Positions 16,500 through 25,481 are shown, counted from the first letter of the stretch. The stretch: 41,202 nucleotides of DNA from Tenericutes bacterium ADurb.Bin087 (GCA_002070905.1 MWEF01000002.1:73297-114498); one strand, 5' to 3'. The notes: generated from the letters alone by a model not told the origin. Translations and numbers: made by a program.

Positions 16500-18689
16500 C
16501 TATACATCATATGGATCAACATTTATATGCACATATAAGGAGGATTGCTCCCTAAATGGACTTAATGTGTGGATAAGTGCAGGTTTTATCTTAAAATAAT
16601 TTTTATACCGCACTATAAGTGTTTGATTGAATGATTTACCGCTCGCTGGATAAAAAGTAGCGGTGGGACCAATCACACTTGCATCTTCTCCTAATGCTTT
16701 TACTAAATTGATACGTAATGTTTCAATCGTATTCATCAATGTCTTTTCATCTTGATGACTCATGGTAATTGATAAAAGAAAATGAAACGGAGGATTTTGG
16801 GTAAAATATCGTTGCCTAATCTCAGCATCATAAAAGCCAAAATAATCTTGAGCTTTAGCATATTTAATCACGTAATGATCGGGCATCATTGTTTGCACAA
16901 TTGCCTTTCCCGTAATTTTCTCTCTACCAGACCGACCAACTGCTTGCGTTATAAGTTGGAAAGTTCGCTCGCTGCTACGAAATGAAGGAATGGATAAACT
17001 TGCATCTGTTCCAATTACACCGACAAGGCTGACGAGTGGAAAATCATGGCCCTTAGCAACCATTTGTGTTCCAATTAATATATCCGCTTCATACTTCATA
17101 AATTTATCTAACACAACTTGTGGTGTTTTATCACGCCGACTAACATCACTATCTAATCGAAGTAGTCGTGCTTCAGGAAACATTTTTTGAATATCTTCTT
17201 CTGCTTTCTGTGTCGCAAACCCTGTATATGAGAACTTTTCGCCGCCACATTTAAGACAAGGCTCATTTATTGGGAAAGAAAGGCCACAGTGATGGCATTT
17301 TAGCACATTTCCTACTTTATGATAGGTAAGAGATATCGCACAGGTAGGGCACTTTTTCGCTTCCCCACAATGACGACAACTTACAAAAGTGGCGTACCCC
17401 CGTCGGTTTACTAATAAAATCACTTGTGTTTTGGCATCAAGCGCTTTTCTAATTTCTTTTGCCAATAAGTTAGAAATATACGGTGACGCCTGTGTTAAAT
17501 TTTTATAATCTAGCATATTAACAATAGTTGTTTCTGGTAGTGGTTGTAGATTAATTCGCTCTCCAAGATAGTAATAACCATACACCTCTTTTTTGGCCCG
17601 TGCCATTGTTTCGACACTTGGTGTTGCACTGCCTACTACCACTTTTGCATTGAAACTTTTAGCGCGCATTTGCGCTACAGTTAAGGCGTGATAAAACGGG
17701 GCGACATCTTGTTTATATGTTTCAGAATGTTCTTCATCAAGAATAATTAACCCAATGTTTTGTAATGGAGCAAAGATAGCGCTTCTAGCACCAACAACAA
17801 TATCAACTTCCCCATTACTAATCCGCCGATATTCATCAAACTTTTCAGCTGGCGTTAATTCACTATGTAATATGGCAATTTTCTTGCCAAAGCGACGATA
17901 AAAATTAGCTAACATTGTCCCAGTAAGTGCAATTTCAGGCACTAACATAATAACTTGCTTTTGTTGTGACAAGTAGTGAGCCGCAAGCGTTAAATAAACT
18001 TCTGTTTTTCCACTTCCAGTAATACCATGGAGTAAAAATGTTTCTTTATAATCATTTAAAATTGATTGGACGGCTTCTTTTTGTGCTGTTGTTAATGTGT
18101 GCGGTTCTTCAAGCGGATAGTCTTCATATCTTAGTCTGTATTTCTCAATTTCTTCAATAAGTACCGCACCCTTGTTTAATAATTGTGTGATTTGGGGCCG
18201 ATTTTTAGAGGTTTGCAAAACACTACCAAGCGTGATAATTTCATTTAATAAGCCGTTTTGCTTATCAGTTAATTTATCGAATGCATTAAATTCGGGGTTA
18301 AAAGTAACTCTTTTTTGTGTAGCAATCTTTGGCGCCGTTAAACTACCTTTACTCGGACGGAGTGATGGTGGCAGCATCGCATTCAAAACACTAATTCGAT
18401 TTGTTAAGTAATATGCCGTAACATTTTCACTTAACTCCATTAATTCGTTAGTAAGTAATGGCTTATCATCTAATTTTTTTGTAATTTTAACAAGTTCAAA
18501 ACCAAGTCGAGCGCTAGCTTCGGCCCTTGTTTCGGTTGTTGATTTCACACTAGTTACATAACCAACAATCTCCCGATTATTGAAATCAGTAAGTACTCTA
18601 ACACCTACTTTTAAATCATTACCATCATAATAAAAAGTAAATGGTTTATTTAATTTAGAATACTGTGTGAAAACTTCAATAAGTTGCAT
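16500..18689 (-). CDS. priA: Primosomal replication restart helicase PriA
   Basis: Reloads the replication machinery at stalled forks. 729 residues, slightly shorter than the ~800 of Bacillus. The N-terminal DNA-binding domain is followed by Walker A GITGSGKTEVYL, the DEEH box, later helicase motifs (GSATPS, GTQMVAKGHDFP, QAVGRSGR) and a two-zinc cysteine insert (CRHC, CPTC, CHHC, CLKC; eight cysteines). All key parts are intact. It follows gmk with only two bases between, where other Firmicutes have rpoZ (and sometimes coaBC) in between. The ribosome site is weak: GGGGG lies some 18 bases upstream of the ATG. Confidence 0.96.
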   Translation of the reverse strand: MQLIEVFTQYSKLNKPFTFYYDGNDLKVGVRVLTDFNNREIVGYVTSVKSTTETRAEASARLGFELVKITKKLDDKPLLTNELMELSENVTAYYLTNRISVLNAMLPPSLRPSKGSLTAPKIATQKRVTFNPEFNAFDKLTDKQNGLLNEIITLGSVLQTSKNRPQITQLLNKGAVLIEEIEKYRLRYEDYPLEEPHTLTTAQKEAVQSILNDYKETFLLHGITGSGKTEVYLTLAAHYLSQQKQVIMLVPEIALTGTMLANFYRRFGKKIAILHSELTPAEKFDEYRRISNGEVDIVVGARSAIFAPLQNIGLIILDEEHSETYKQDVAPFYHALTVAQMRAKSFNAKVVVGSATPSVETMARAKKEVYGYYYLGERINLQPLPETTIVNMLDYKNLTQASPYISNLLAKEIRKALDAKTQVILLVNRRGYATFVSCRHCGEAKKCPTCAISLTYHKVGNVLKCHHCGLSFPINEPCLKCGGEKFSYTGFATQKAEEDIQKMFPEARLLRLDSDVSRRDKTPQVVLDKFMKYEADILIGTQMVAKGHDFPLVSLVGVIGTDASLSIPSFRSSERTFQLITQAVGRSGREKITGKAIVQTMMPDHYVIKYAKAQDYFGFYDAEIRQRYFTQNPPFHFLLSITMSHQDEKTLMNTIETLRINLVKALGEDASVIGPTATFYPASGKSFNQTLIVRYKNYFKIKPALIHTLSPFREQSSLYVHINVDPYDV

Positions 18690-18691
18690 AA

Positions 18692-19264
18692 CTAGCTATT
18701 AATTTTCCCCCGAATTAAGGCTTTAACTTCGTCAATACAAGTTTGTAAATCATCATTAATAATAGTCCATTGATATAGATCTTTGTATTTAACTTCTTCC
18801 TTAAAGCGTTCTGCGCGTTGCATGATTGTTGCTTCATCTTCAGAGCCGCGATGGCGCAATCGTTTAATCAAATCTTCAACAGTAGGGGGCATTATATATA
18901 AGGAAAGAACTTGGTCTTTCGGTACACTATTTAACAATTGACACGCACCATCTACTTCAATTTCAACAAGCACATTCTTCCCTTTATTTAACAATGTATA
19001 GACATAATCTCGGGGTGTGCCATAGCGGTTACCCACAAATTGTGCATGTTCCAAGAAGTTATTACGTTCAATATTTTCGAGAAAAGTTTCATGACTTACG
19101 AAAAAATAATGAACGCCATGTTTTTCATTTGGGCGCGGCTTTCTTGTTGTCATTGATACACTAAAAGTCAAATTTAAAGATTTATCCGCGAGTAAGCTAT
19201 TTATTAATGTGCCTTTCCCAACACCAGAAGGTCCGCTTATTAAAACAATAAATCCCTGTTTCAT
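18692..19264 (-). CDS. gmk: Guanylate kinase
   Basis: Phosphorylates GMP to GDP. 190 residues. P-loop SGPSGVGKGTL near the N-terminus, the GMP-binding segment FSVSMTTRKPRPNEKHGVHY, ENNFLEHAQFVGNRYGTP-like residues and the lid RLRHRGSEDE are all typical. The start has an unusually strong ribosome site (AGGGGGAG). It is the promoter-proximal gene of the long minus-strand housekeeping cluster and diverges from rqcH, the same arrangement as in Bacillus. Confidence 0.96.
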   Translation of the reverse strand: MKQGFIVLISGPSGVGKGTLINSLLADKSLNLTFSVSMTTRKPRPNEKHGVHYFFVSHETFLENIERNNFLEHAQFVGNRYGTPRDYVYTLLNKGKNVLVEIEVDGACQLLNSVPKDQVLSLYIMPPTVEDLIKRLRHRGSEDEATIMQRAERFKEEVKYKDLYQWTIINDDLQTCIDEVKALIRGKINS

Positions 19265-19340
19265 AAATTCTCCCCCTAAATTTACTGAATAAATTGTATC
19301 TTATTTACTACTAAATAACAAACTTGGCACAATCTTGTTG

Positions 19341-19346
19341 TAGAAT
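19341..19346 (+). promoter_or_regulatory. -10 box of rqcH (leaderless start predicted)
   Basis: TAGAAT ends six bases before the ATG at 19353, which would put the transcription start on the A of the start codon. No usable Shine-Dalgarno exists: AAAGG lies one base from the ATG, too close to serve. No good -35 is visible at 16-18 bases. Confidence 0.5.
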
Positions 19347-19352
19347 AAAGGC

Positions 19353-20729
19353 ATGCAAAGACTTTATCCGAATGATTTACAAGACTTGATCACCGCTAAC
19401 AAACATTATGTGGGACTATTTCTTGAGCGAGTTAGACAATTAAGTTTAGTTGATTTTGTCCTTGATTTTAGTCACGGGAAAAACCTTTTCATTTCGCTTA
19501 ATAGCAGGACTCCATTCATTGTGTTTAACGCGGATTTGGGCGCCTTTCCTGATGGAGGAGAACTACATAGTTTTGCGATTAATTTAAGACAATCATTACG
19601 AGGTCGTTTAGTGTCGTTAGAACAACCTAATAATGATATGATTTTAGCGCTTGTGTTTGAGCAAAGAAATAATATTTTAGAGCTAGAAAAAGTAACGCTT
19701 TTTGTTGAACTAATCCCATATCATCCACAGGCGGTTTTAGTAAATGAAGATAACACAATATTAACAGCCTTTCGCTATCATCAAGAACGGGCCAAGGATG
19801 GCCGATTTATGAGGGGCGGAAACAAATATTTTTTACCAGAAAAAAGCGAGTTCATTTCGCATACAACTTCGCTGCAAACAGATTATTTAAAAGCATATTT
19901 AAGTGAGCATCGCGAGCGTATCAAAAAGCAAAATTTCCGTGATGTTTATGTGTATTTGGAAACAAATTTAAAGCGCGCTAGACGACTAATTAAAAACTAT
20001 GAAAAGGATTTAGAAAAGCTCGATAACCTTGCAGATTTGTATCATAACGCCAATCTATTATTAACATATAAGCCTGCAATTTACGATTATTTCGTGCAAA
20101 TTGACGGTAAAACTATAGAAGTTGATCCGCGCTATGATGCATTAGTAAACGCCGAAATCCTTTTTAAAAAGGCGAAGAAAATTAAAAAATCGGAACAAAT
20201 TTTACAATCCAAAATTACGGAAACGATAGATAAAATTAAGTATCTTGAAGGAATAGAAAGTCATCTTAATAACTTAGAATCCGCTGGTGAGATATTTCAA
20301 ATTTATGAAGAATTAGATCTCTTAAAAAGGCGTGACAAACGTCAAATAATTTCTAAACTTAATCCCTATATTATCAATTATAAAAACATCGACATTTTAT
20401 TTGGTAAAAACAATAAACAAAATGACTTTTTAACCTTCAAAATAGCACGTAAAAATGATACTTTTATGCACATCGTAAATCGGCCTGGTTCACATATCAT
20501 TATTAGAGCGGAAAAGCCGGCAAAAGACGTGATTCAATTTGCTGGAATGCTATGTTTATTTTTAGCTAAACAAGTTGATGCTGAAATCATGTATTCCGAC
20601 GTGGTTAACATAAAAAAAGGTGTCTTTCCTGGTCAAGTAATCGCGCGAAAATATGAAACTTTCTTTTTGAGATTTAACGATGAATTTAAAGAATTATTCA
20701 AGAACGATATTAAGCGCTTTTATAAATAG
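19353..20729 (+). CDS. rqcH: NFACT-family protein, shortened RqcH homologue
   Basis: RqcH binds obstructed 50S subunits and adds alanine tails to stalled chains. Here 458 residues, against ~570 in Bacillus. The NFACT-N domain (~1-165) ends in RAKDGRFMRGGNKYFLPE. A basic coiled-coil block follows almost at once (LKRARRLIKNYEKDLEKL), then VDPRYDALVNAEILFKKAKKIKK, then the NFACT-R domain (ILFGKNNKQNDFLTFKIARK, NRPGSHIII). The helix-hairpin-helix domain normally between NFACT-N and the coiled coil appears to be missing. The tRNA-binding DR pair required for tailing reads Asp95-Met96. Position beside gmk supports orthology. Its end overlaps the trmL end by ten bases. Confidence 0.85.
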   Translation: MQRLYPNDLQDLITANKHYVGLFLERVRQLSLVDFVLDFSHGKNLFISLNSRTPFIVFNADLGAFPDGGELHSFAINLRQSLRGRLVSLEQPNNDMILALVFEQRNNILELEKVTLFVELIPYHPQAVLVNEDNTILTAFRYHQERAKDGRFMRGGNKYFLPEKSEFISHTTSLQTDYLKAYLSEHRERIKKQNFRDVYVYLETNLKRARRLIKNYEKDLEKLDNLADLYHNANLLLTYKPAIYDYFVQIDGKTIEVDPRYDALVNAEILFKKAKKIKKSEQILQSKITETIDKIKYLEGIESHLNNLESAGEIFQIYEELDLLKRRDKRQIISKLNPYIINYKNIDILFGKNNKQNDFLTFKIARKNDTFMHIVNRPGSHIIIRAEKPAKDVIQFAGMLCLFLAKQVDAEIMYSDVVNIKKGVFPGQVIARKYETFFLRFNDEFKELFKNDIKRFYK

Positions 20730-21223
20730 TCATCACCTTTAATAATTTCGCTTGTGGCAAGATTATAAAACCCTTGTTGGCGTAATATTTCATAACTGAC
20801 AATAGCAACCGCATTACTAAGATTTAAACTTCGTGCCGATGCGACCATTGGAATACGGACTGTTTTTTCTTTATGTTGCCGTAAAAGCTCTAACGGCAAG
20901 CCATAAGACTCATTGCCGAACATAACAAAAACCTCGTCATCAAAACGACCATAATCAACGTCAGTATAATTGTTGCTACTATAGCGCGTGACATAGACAA
21001 TATTTTTATCGTGATGTTTTTTAATGAAATCAGCAAGTGATTCATAAATAAAAAATGATAAGTCTTTTACGTAATCCATTCCAGCACGTTTTAAGTTCTT
21101 ATCATCAAATTTAATTGGGGTGGGACCAATAATATGGAGCGTAGCGTCAATTGCGACCACTGTACGCATCACGTTGCCAACATTCGCTGGCATTTCTGGT
21201 TGATAAAGAATAATATGGAGCAT
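20720..21223 (-). CDS. trmL: tRNA (cytidine34/uridine34-2'-O)-methyltransferase TrmL
   Basis: A small SPOUT-class enzyme that methylates the wobble ribose of tRNA-Leu species. 167 residues, full length. The knot-forming motifs NVGNVMRTV, VMFGNESYGLP and IPMVASARSLNLSNAVAI are all present, and these are the three diagnostic TrmL motifs. Its ATG shares one base with the ppa stop (TAATG). Its 3' end overlaps that of convergent rqcH by ten bases, leaving no room for a terminator between them. Confidence 0.93.
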   Translation of the reverse strand: MLHIILYQPEMPANVGNVMRTVVAIDATLHIIGPTPIKFDDKNLKRAGMDYVKDLSFFIYESLADFIKKHHDKNIVYVTRYSSNNYTDVDYGRFDDEVFVMFGNESYGLPLELLRQHKEKTVRIPMVASARSLNLSNAVAIVSYEILRQQGFYNLATSEIIKGDDYL

Positions 21224-21759
21224 TATTTATTATCGCCAAATATTTCTCTATATTTAGCCATAGATTGTTCAATAATTTTAATGGCGTTTTCACGTCCTTG
21301 AACGTGGTGAACGACTGTTTCTTTACCTTCTAACGTTTTATAAACTTGGAAGAAGTGGCGGATTTCTTGAAAAACATGTTGCGGAATTTCACTTGTCGAT
21401 TCGTAAGAAGCATATGTTGGATCATTTTCTGCGATAGCAATAATCTTTTCGTCTAACTCTCCATTATCGACCATCCGCACTGCGCCAATTGGAATGCAAG
21501 TCACAATCGTCATTGGGCCAAGTGGCTGCGAACATAAAATTAAAACATCAAGTGGGTCATCATCATCAGCGTATGTACGTGGGATAAAGCCATAATTTTG
21601 TGGGTAGTGCGTGGAAGTAAAAAGCACGCGATCGAGACGAATTAATCCCGTTTCCTTATCTAATTCATATTTTGATTGTTGGCCCCGGCTAATTTCAACG
21701 ACAGCATCAAAGCGTTCGCTAGTGATGCGGTCTGGGTTCATGTCATGCCAAATATTCAT
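21223..21759 (-). CDS. ppa: Inorganic pyrophosphatase, family I
   Basis: Hydrolyses pyrophosphate from biosynthetic reactions. 178 residues, like E. coli Ppa (176). It carries VVEISRGQQSKYELDKETG, YPQNYGFIPRTYADDDDPLDVL with the metal-binding aspartates, and KETVVHHVQGRENAIKII. It starts at an ATG with AAGGAG 9 bases upstream. Many Firmicutes use the unrelated manganese family II enzyme instead, so the family I type is a mild marker of lineage. It is co-transcribed with trmL. Confidence 0.95.
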   Translation of the reverse strand: MNIWHDMNPDRITSERFDAVVEISRGQQSKYELDKETGLIRLDRVLFTSTHYPQNYGFIPRTYADDDDPLDVLILCSQPLGPMTIVTCIPIGAVRMVDNGELDEKIIAIAENDPTYASYESTSEIPQHVFQEIRHFFQVYKTLEGKETVVHHVQGRENAIKIIEQSMAKYREIFGDNK

Positions 21760-21795
21760 AATAGTTTAACTCCTTAAAAATAGTAATCTTCACAA

Positions 21796-21824
21796 TTGTT
21801 GTCTTGTTATTATTATGGTTTAAT
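21796..21824 (+). promoter_or_regulatory. Promoter of the thioredoxin-fold lipoprotein gene (leaderless start predicted)
   Basis: TTGTTG (21796-21801), a 17-base spacer ending in the extended element TGG, and TTTAAT (21819-21824). Six bases separate the -10 from ATG 21831, so transcription should begin at the start codon. No Shine-Dalgarno is present. Confidence 0.6.
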
Positions 21825-21830
21825 TATAAT

Positions 21831-22589
21831 ATGAAAAATGAAAAATTATTAGTGATTTTACTACTTATTTGCATTCCTAGCATTTTTTTGAACGGATGTA
21901 GCAGCGATAACCCCAATCAAATACTTGTCTCAAAGCGAACAGAAGATACCATAACGAGCGAAAATTATAGAATTAATATGACCCGTGCATACCATGAAGC
22001 ATTTACTAAAGGTAACAAAAACTTTGTGTTATATTTTGGTAGTCATCGCTGTCAATATTGTTTAGAACTTGAACCACTATTATTAAATTACATTCAAAAA
22101 ACAAAAGCTGAACTTTATTATATTGATCTCTATAGTCAGGAATATGGCAATAATCGTGATTATTATATCGAAACAACGAATGTCACTGGCGCACCTAATA
22201 TCTTAATTTATCGCGATGGTAAGATGATTTATCGGGAGCGTGGCGCTAATAATTTAAAAACACAAGTAGATGTTAATACATTCTTTAAAAAACATATAAG
22301 GACCGCTAATTTATTCACGACAGATAATAAAGAAACGATTAAACCAACAGTAAACAAATATGTAACTTTTTCTTACAATTTCAATAACGCTACTCATCAC
22401 GAACTAATCAACAAATATTTCTTCCCGTATTTTGAAAATAAGAGTTATGTTAATTACTTATATAATAGTCTAAATAATTTAGAAACACCGCTTCTTACAT
22501 ACGACGATAATGAAAATGGGATATCATTACCAAACAACCCTGAAGAACTTGAAGTTATTGTTAAAGCGTATAAAACGTACTTTGCATAA
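21831..22589 (+). CDS. Thioredoxin-fold lipoprotein
   Basis: 252 residues. The N-terminus is a lipoprotein signal: MKNEK, a hydrophobic run LLVILLLICIPSIFL and the lipobox LNGC, with cysteine ~23 as the lipidated residue. Residues ~55-150 form a thioredoxin-like domain with the redox pair CQYC, preceded by FVLYFGSHR, and a cis-proline strand TGAPNILIYRDG. The C-terminal ~90 residues are of unknown type. It would be anchored on the outer face of the membrane, as a thiol reductase or an electron carrier for another protein. No partner gene is adjacent. I chose ATG 21831 over an upstream in-frame TTG because it starts the signal peptide directly and the promoter lies upstream. Confidence 0.8.
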   Translation: MKNEKLLVILLLICIPSIFLNGCSSDNPNQILVSKRTEDTITSENYRINMTRAYHEAFTKGNKNFVLYFGSHRCQYCLELEPLLLNYIQKTKAELYYIDLYSQEYGNNRDYYIETTNVTGAPNILIYRDGKMIYRERGANNLKTQVDVNTFFKKHIRTANLFTTDNKETIKPTVNKYVTFSYNFNNATHHELINKYFFPYFENKSYVNYLYNSLNNLETPLLTYDDNENGISLPNNPEELEVIVKAYKTYFA

Positions 22590-22681
22590 TTCCACCTTAG
22601 AATTGTTATTTCTTTAGGAAAAAAATACATTGTTGTATATAATTAATTTACATATTTAAGCAAGCAATAGAAGGAGAATCT

Positions 22682-24340
22682 ATGACAAACAAAAAACCAA
22701 AAAGTTTTAATGTCGTTTTTAATGGAAAAATGACAACTCACGATAAACCAACTCGGATTGTAGATATTGTTGGTAAAGACAAGAATTTAATTTGTGCTTA
22801 CGTCAATGGCCGTGTTCGCGAACTCAATTTTATTTTAAATCAAGACTCGACCATTGAAACCAAAACACTTGATGATAGTGAAGGGATTCGTATCTATCAA
22901 ACATCGCTCCGTTTTGTGGCAGCGATGGCGATGAAAAGAATACGGCCTGAATTAAATGTCCGGTTTTCGTATAACGTATCACGTTCGATCTTTATCCAAG
23001 TAACAAACAAAGGTGTTACTGTAGATCGCTTGTTAGTCGAAAAATTACAGCGTGAAATGCGTAATATTGTCGACGCTGATCTCCCGTTTAAACGTACTAA
23101 AATTACGATTGAAGAAGCGAAGGAATTATACCAACGTTTAGGTTATAAAGATAAACTTGAAATCTTGAAATATCGTCCAGAACCGATGGTCCATATCTAT
23201 GAATGTGATGGTTATGAAAACTATATGTATGGCTATATGGTTCCTTCTTCAGGATATTTAAAGAACTTTATTATTAGACCATACTCACCAGGGATGTTAC
23301 TTCAATATCCGCGCAGTGAAACAAAAGGGGAAATTCCAGAATTTAAAGATGCACCGATGTTTGGGAAAGCCCTAAAAGCTAGCCATAACTGGGCCAAATT
23401 AACAAACCTTGATAGTGTGGCAAATATTAATTCCTACATTGAAAAGGGTAATATCGTCGAATTAATTAATATTGCCGAAGCTAAACATTATCAAATGTTA
23501 AGTGAACTAGGCCATCGCATTTTAGAAGATTCCGAAGACATCCGTCTCATATGTATTGCGGGACCAAGTAGTTCAGGTAAAACAACGTTCGCTAATAGAC
23601 TACGTACTGAGCTGATGAGCCGTGGACTTAATGCGATTCGTTTATCAATTGATGACTATTATTTACCACGTGAATTAGCGCCACGTGACGAACATGGTAA
23701 TATTGACTTAGAATCAATTTATGCTCTTGATATCGAATTATTTAATAAAAATATGCTCGATTTAATTAATGGTGAAGAAGTTGAATTACCAAAATTTGAT
23801 TTCAAACTTGGCAAACGTGTTGCGGGTCGTAAACTTAAAGTCGCCGCTAATCAACCAATCATCATCGAAGGAATTCATGCCCTTAATGAACAACTAACAA
23901 GTTATATTCCAAAGCATCAAAAATATAAAATATATATTGCACCACAAGCACAAATTAACATTGATGACCATAACCCAATTAGTCTCACTGACTTACGCTT
24001 ACTCCGGCGGATTGTGCGCGACCATAAATATCGTAATGCCAGTGCAAAAGAAACAATGGCAATGTGGCCTAGTGTTCGTGCTGGAGAATTTAAATGGATT
24101 TATGATACGCAAGAAGAAGCTGATTATGTCTTCAATTCACTGCTTTCTTACGAACTCGCGGTTATGAAAAAATATGCCTTCCCATTACTATTACAATTTG
24201 ATTATTTAAGCGAAGACTTCCCAATCGCTGAACGATTAATTCGGATGCTTAAATACTTCCTAGATATGGATGAACAATGGGTGCCATCCAATTCATTACT
24301 CCGTGAATTCATCGGCGGCAGCTGCTTTGAAGACGTATAA
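22682..24340 (+). CDS. Nucleoside (uridine-type) kinase with TGS-like and ThrRS-like N-terminal domains
   Basis: 552 residues. Residues ~1-65 resemble a TGS domain. Residues ~70-250 resemble the second additional domain of threonyl-tRNA synthetase (AMAMKRIRPELNVRFSYNV, EAKELYQRLGYKDKLEIL). From ~290 follows a phosphoribulokinase/uridine kinase domain with Walker A GPSSSGKTTF, LSIDDYY and EGIHALNE. This three-part nucleoside kinase is widespread in Firmicutes. The kinase part should phosphorylate uridine/cytidine or a related substrate. The role of the tRNA-synthetase-like half is unsettled. It has a strong ribosome site (AAGGAGA) and a TATAAT at 22638-22643, and is followed by a terminator, so it is monocistronic. 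Confidence 0.9.
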   Translation: MTNKKPKSFNVVFNGKMTTHDKPTRIVDIVGKDKNLICAYVNGRVRELNFILNQDSTIETKTLDDSEGIRIYQTSLRFVAAMAMKRIRPELNVRFSYNVSRSIFIQVTNKGVTVDRLLVEKLQREMRNIVDADLPFKRTKITIEEAKELYQRLGYKDKLEILKYRPEPMVHIYECDGYENYMYGYMVPSSGYLKNFIIRPYSPGMLLQYPRSETKGEIPEFKDAPMFGKALKASHNWAKLTNLDSVANINSYIEKGNIVELINIAEAKHYQMLSELGHRILEDSEDIRLICIAGPSSSGKTTFANRLRTELMSRGLNAIRLSIDDYYLPRELAPRDEHGNIDLESIYALDIELFNKNMLDLINGEEVELPKFDFKLGKRVAGRKLKVAANQPIIIEGIHALNEQLTSYIPKHQKYKIYIAPQAQINIDDHNPISLTDLRLLRRIVRDHKYRNASAKETMAMWPSVRAGEFKWIYDTQEEADYVFNSLLSYELAVMKKYAFPLLLQFDYLSEDFPIAERLIRMLKYFLDMDEQWVPSNSLLREFIGGSCFEDV

Positions 24341-24361
24341 TTAAAGTTTCTCGCTAGACTA

Positions 24362-24392
24362 AAAGGGCCACTCGCTTGGGTGGCCCTTTCGT
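24362..24392 (+). terminator. Intrinsic terminator after the nucleoside kinase gene
   Basis: AAAGGGCCAC (24362-24371) pairs with GTGGCCCTTT (24380-24389) around an eight-base loop, followed by CGTTT. The ten-pair stem is the most GC-rich hairpin in the window. With A on the left and T on the right it may also serve the convergent gene ending at 24393. Confidence 0.9.
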
Positions 24393-25481
24393 TTATGCTT
24401 TACTTAAACGACTGCGAACAAGCTTAATATCATCAAGATAAATAGCACGTGTTATCGCATATAATTCATTTTCATTTTTATCAGCGTTTTGGACGTATAA
24501 CTCAGCAAAAAGGGCTTCAATTGTTAAAAATGAACTATAAAGATTATCAAGTACAAGATTTAAATAATAATATCTTTTGGTAAATAAAGTAAGGGCGGAG
24601 CTATGTGTAACTTCACTAGCAATTTGATAGACATGGCGTTTATCACTCATGTTAGCAATCGCTTGCACACCATCGCGGAAATTAAATTTATGCACGTTAA
24701 CATCAAAGTCTTTATGCTTTAAAAGCCAACCATATTCAATAAAACGCTTGGTGTCTTTACTCTTTAGTTTCAAATCTTTCAGTTTAGTTTTAATTTCAAG
24801 AAAAACTTTATCGGCTTCTGCTTTAGCAATTAGTTTATTAAACGCTAATGCATAAAGAATATGCTGATTATATTCAACGAGCACTTTTTGGTCCGTAAGT
24901 AAAGTAAGTGTTGCTTCTAATTCGTGTAATGAACGCCAGGTAGCTAGGGCTTCTTTTTCAAACCCACGCACAATTAATTCGGTAATTGTTTGGACGTAAG
25001 AAAAAGCGTTTTTAAGTAACTCAGCAAATAGTTCAATACTTTTATTCTTGCGCGGGATATTAGGTAATTTAAGCATGATGAAATTTAAATAAACATTAAT
25101 CGTTGATATTTCCATCGAATACTGTGTCAAGTATGTTCCTGAATCATATTTAAAGAAAGCAGTGCTCCCATATTTATCCACTACGACACTAATTAATGTA
25201 TTACGAAACTTCTCATCTTTCAATAGTGCTTGTCGTTTGACAAATTCCAGTCCACGCATTCGATAATCATAATCGTGAATAAGGAGGAGAATTAGCCGTT
25301 GATGGTCAAGCGTGACATAAGGAATATTTTCAAAGAGTTCATGGTGTAAAGTTAAAAGTTCAACACATTCATTATAAAGTTCATATAAAATATGGTCTTC
25401 TTGTGATTCAGGAATTTTATATAATCTCAATAGTCTAATAAAATGCTCTTCATTTATTGGTATATATTGTTTTTTATCCAT
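24393..25481 (-). CDS. DUF5677-like helical protein, paralogue 2 (last gene of the addBA operon)
   Basis: 362 residues, soluble and almost all helical. The core EALATWRSLHELEATLTLL (W182, R183, E187) matches the paralogue at 8102-9172 in sequence and position. The later EVTHSSALTLF carries the histidine typical of DUF5677. Function is unknown. A strong ribosome site (AGGGAGGT) and an eight-base overlap with the addA stop place it firmly in the addB-addA transcript, as the third gene. That association hints at a role linked to DNA-end processing, but I see no nuclease or nucleotide-binding motif. Confidence 0.72.
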   Translation of the reverse strand: MDKKQYIPINEEHFIRLLRLYKIPESQEDHILYELYNECVELLTLHHELFENIPYVTLDHQRLILLLIHDYDYRMRGLEFVKRQALLKDEKFRNTLISVVVDKYGSTAFFKYDSGTYLTQYSMEISTINVYLNFIMLKLPNIPRKNKSIELFAELLKNAFSYVQTITELIVRGFEKEALATWRSLHELEATLTLLTDQKVLVEYNQHILYALAFNKLIAKAEADKVFLEIKTKLKDLKLKSKDTKRFIEYGWLLKHKDFDVNVHKFNFRDGVQAIANMSDKRHVYQIASEVTHSSALTLFTKRYYYLNLVLDNLYSSFLTIEALFAELYVQNADKNENELYAITRAIYLDDIKLVRSRLSKA

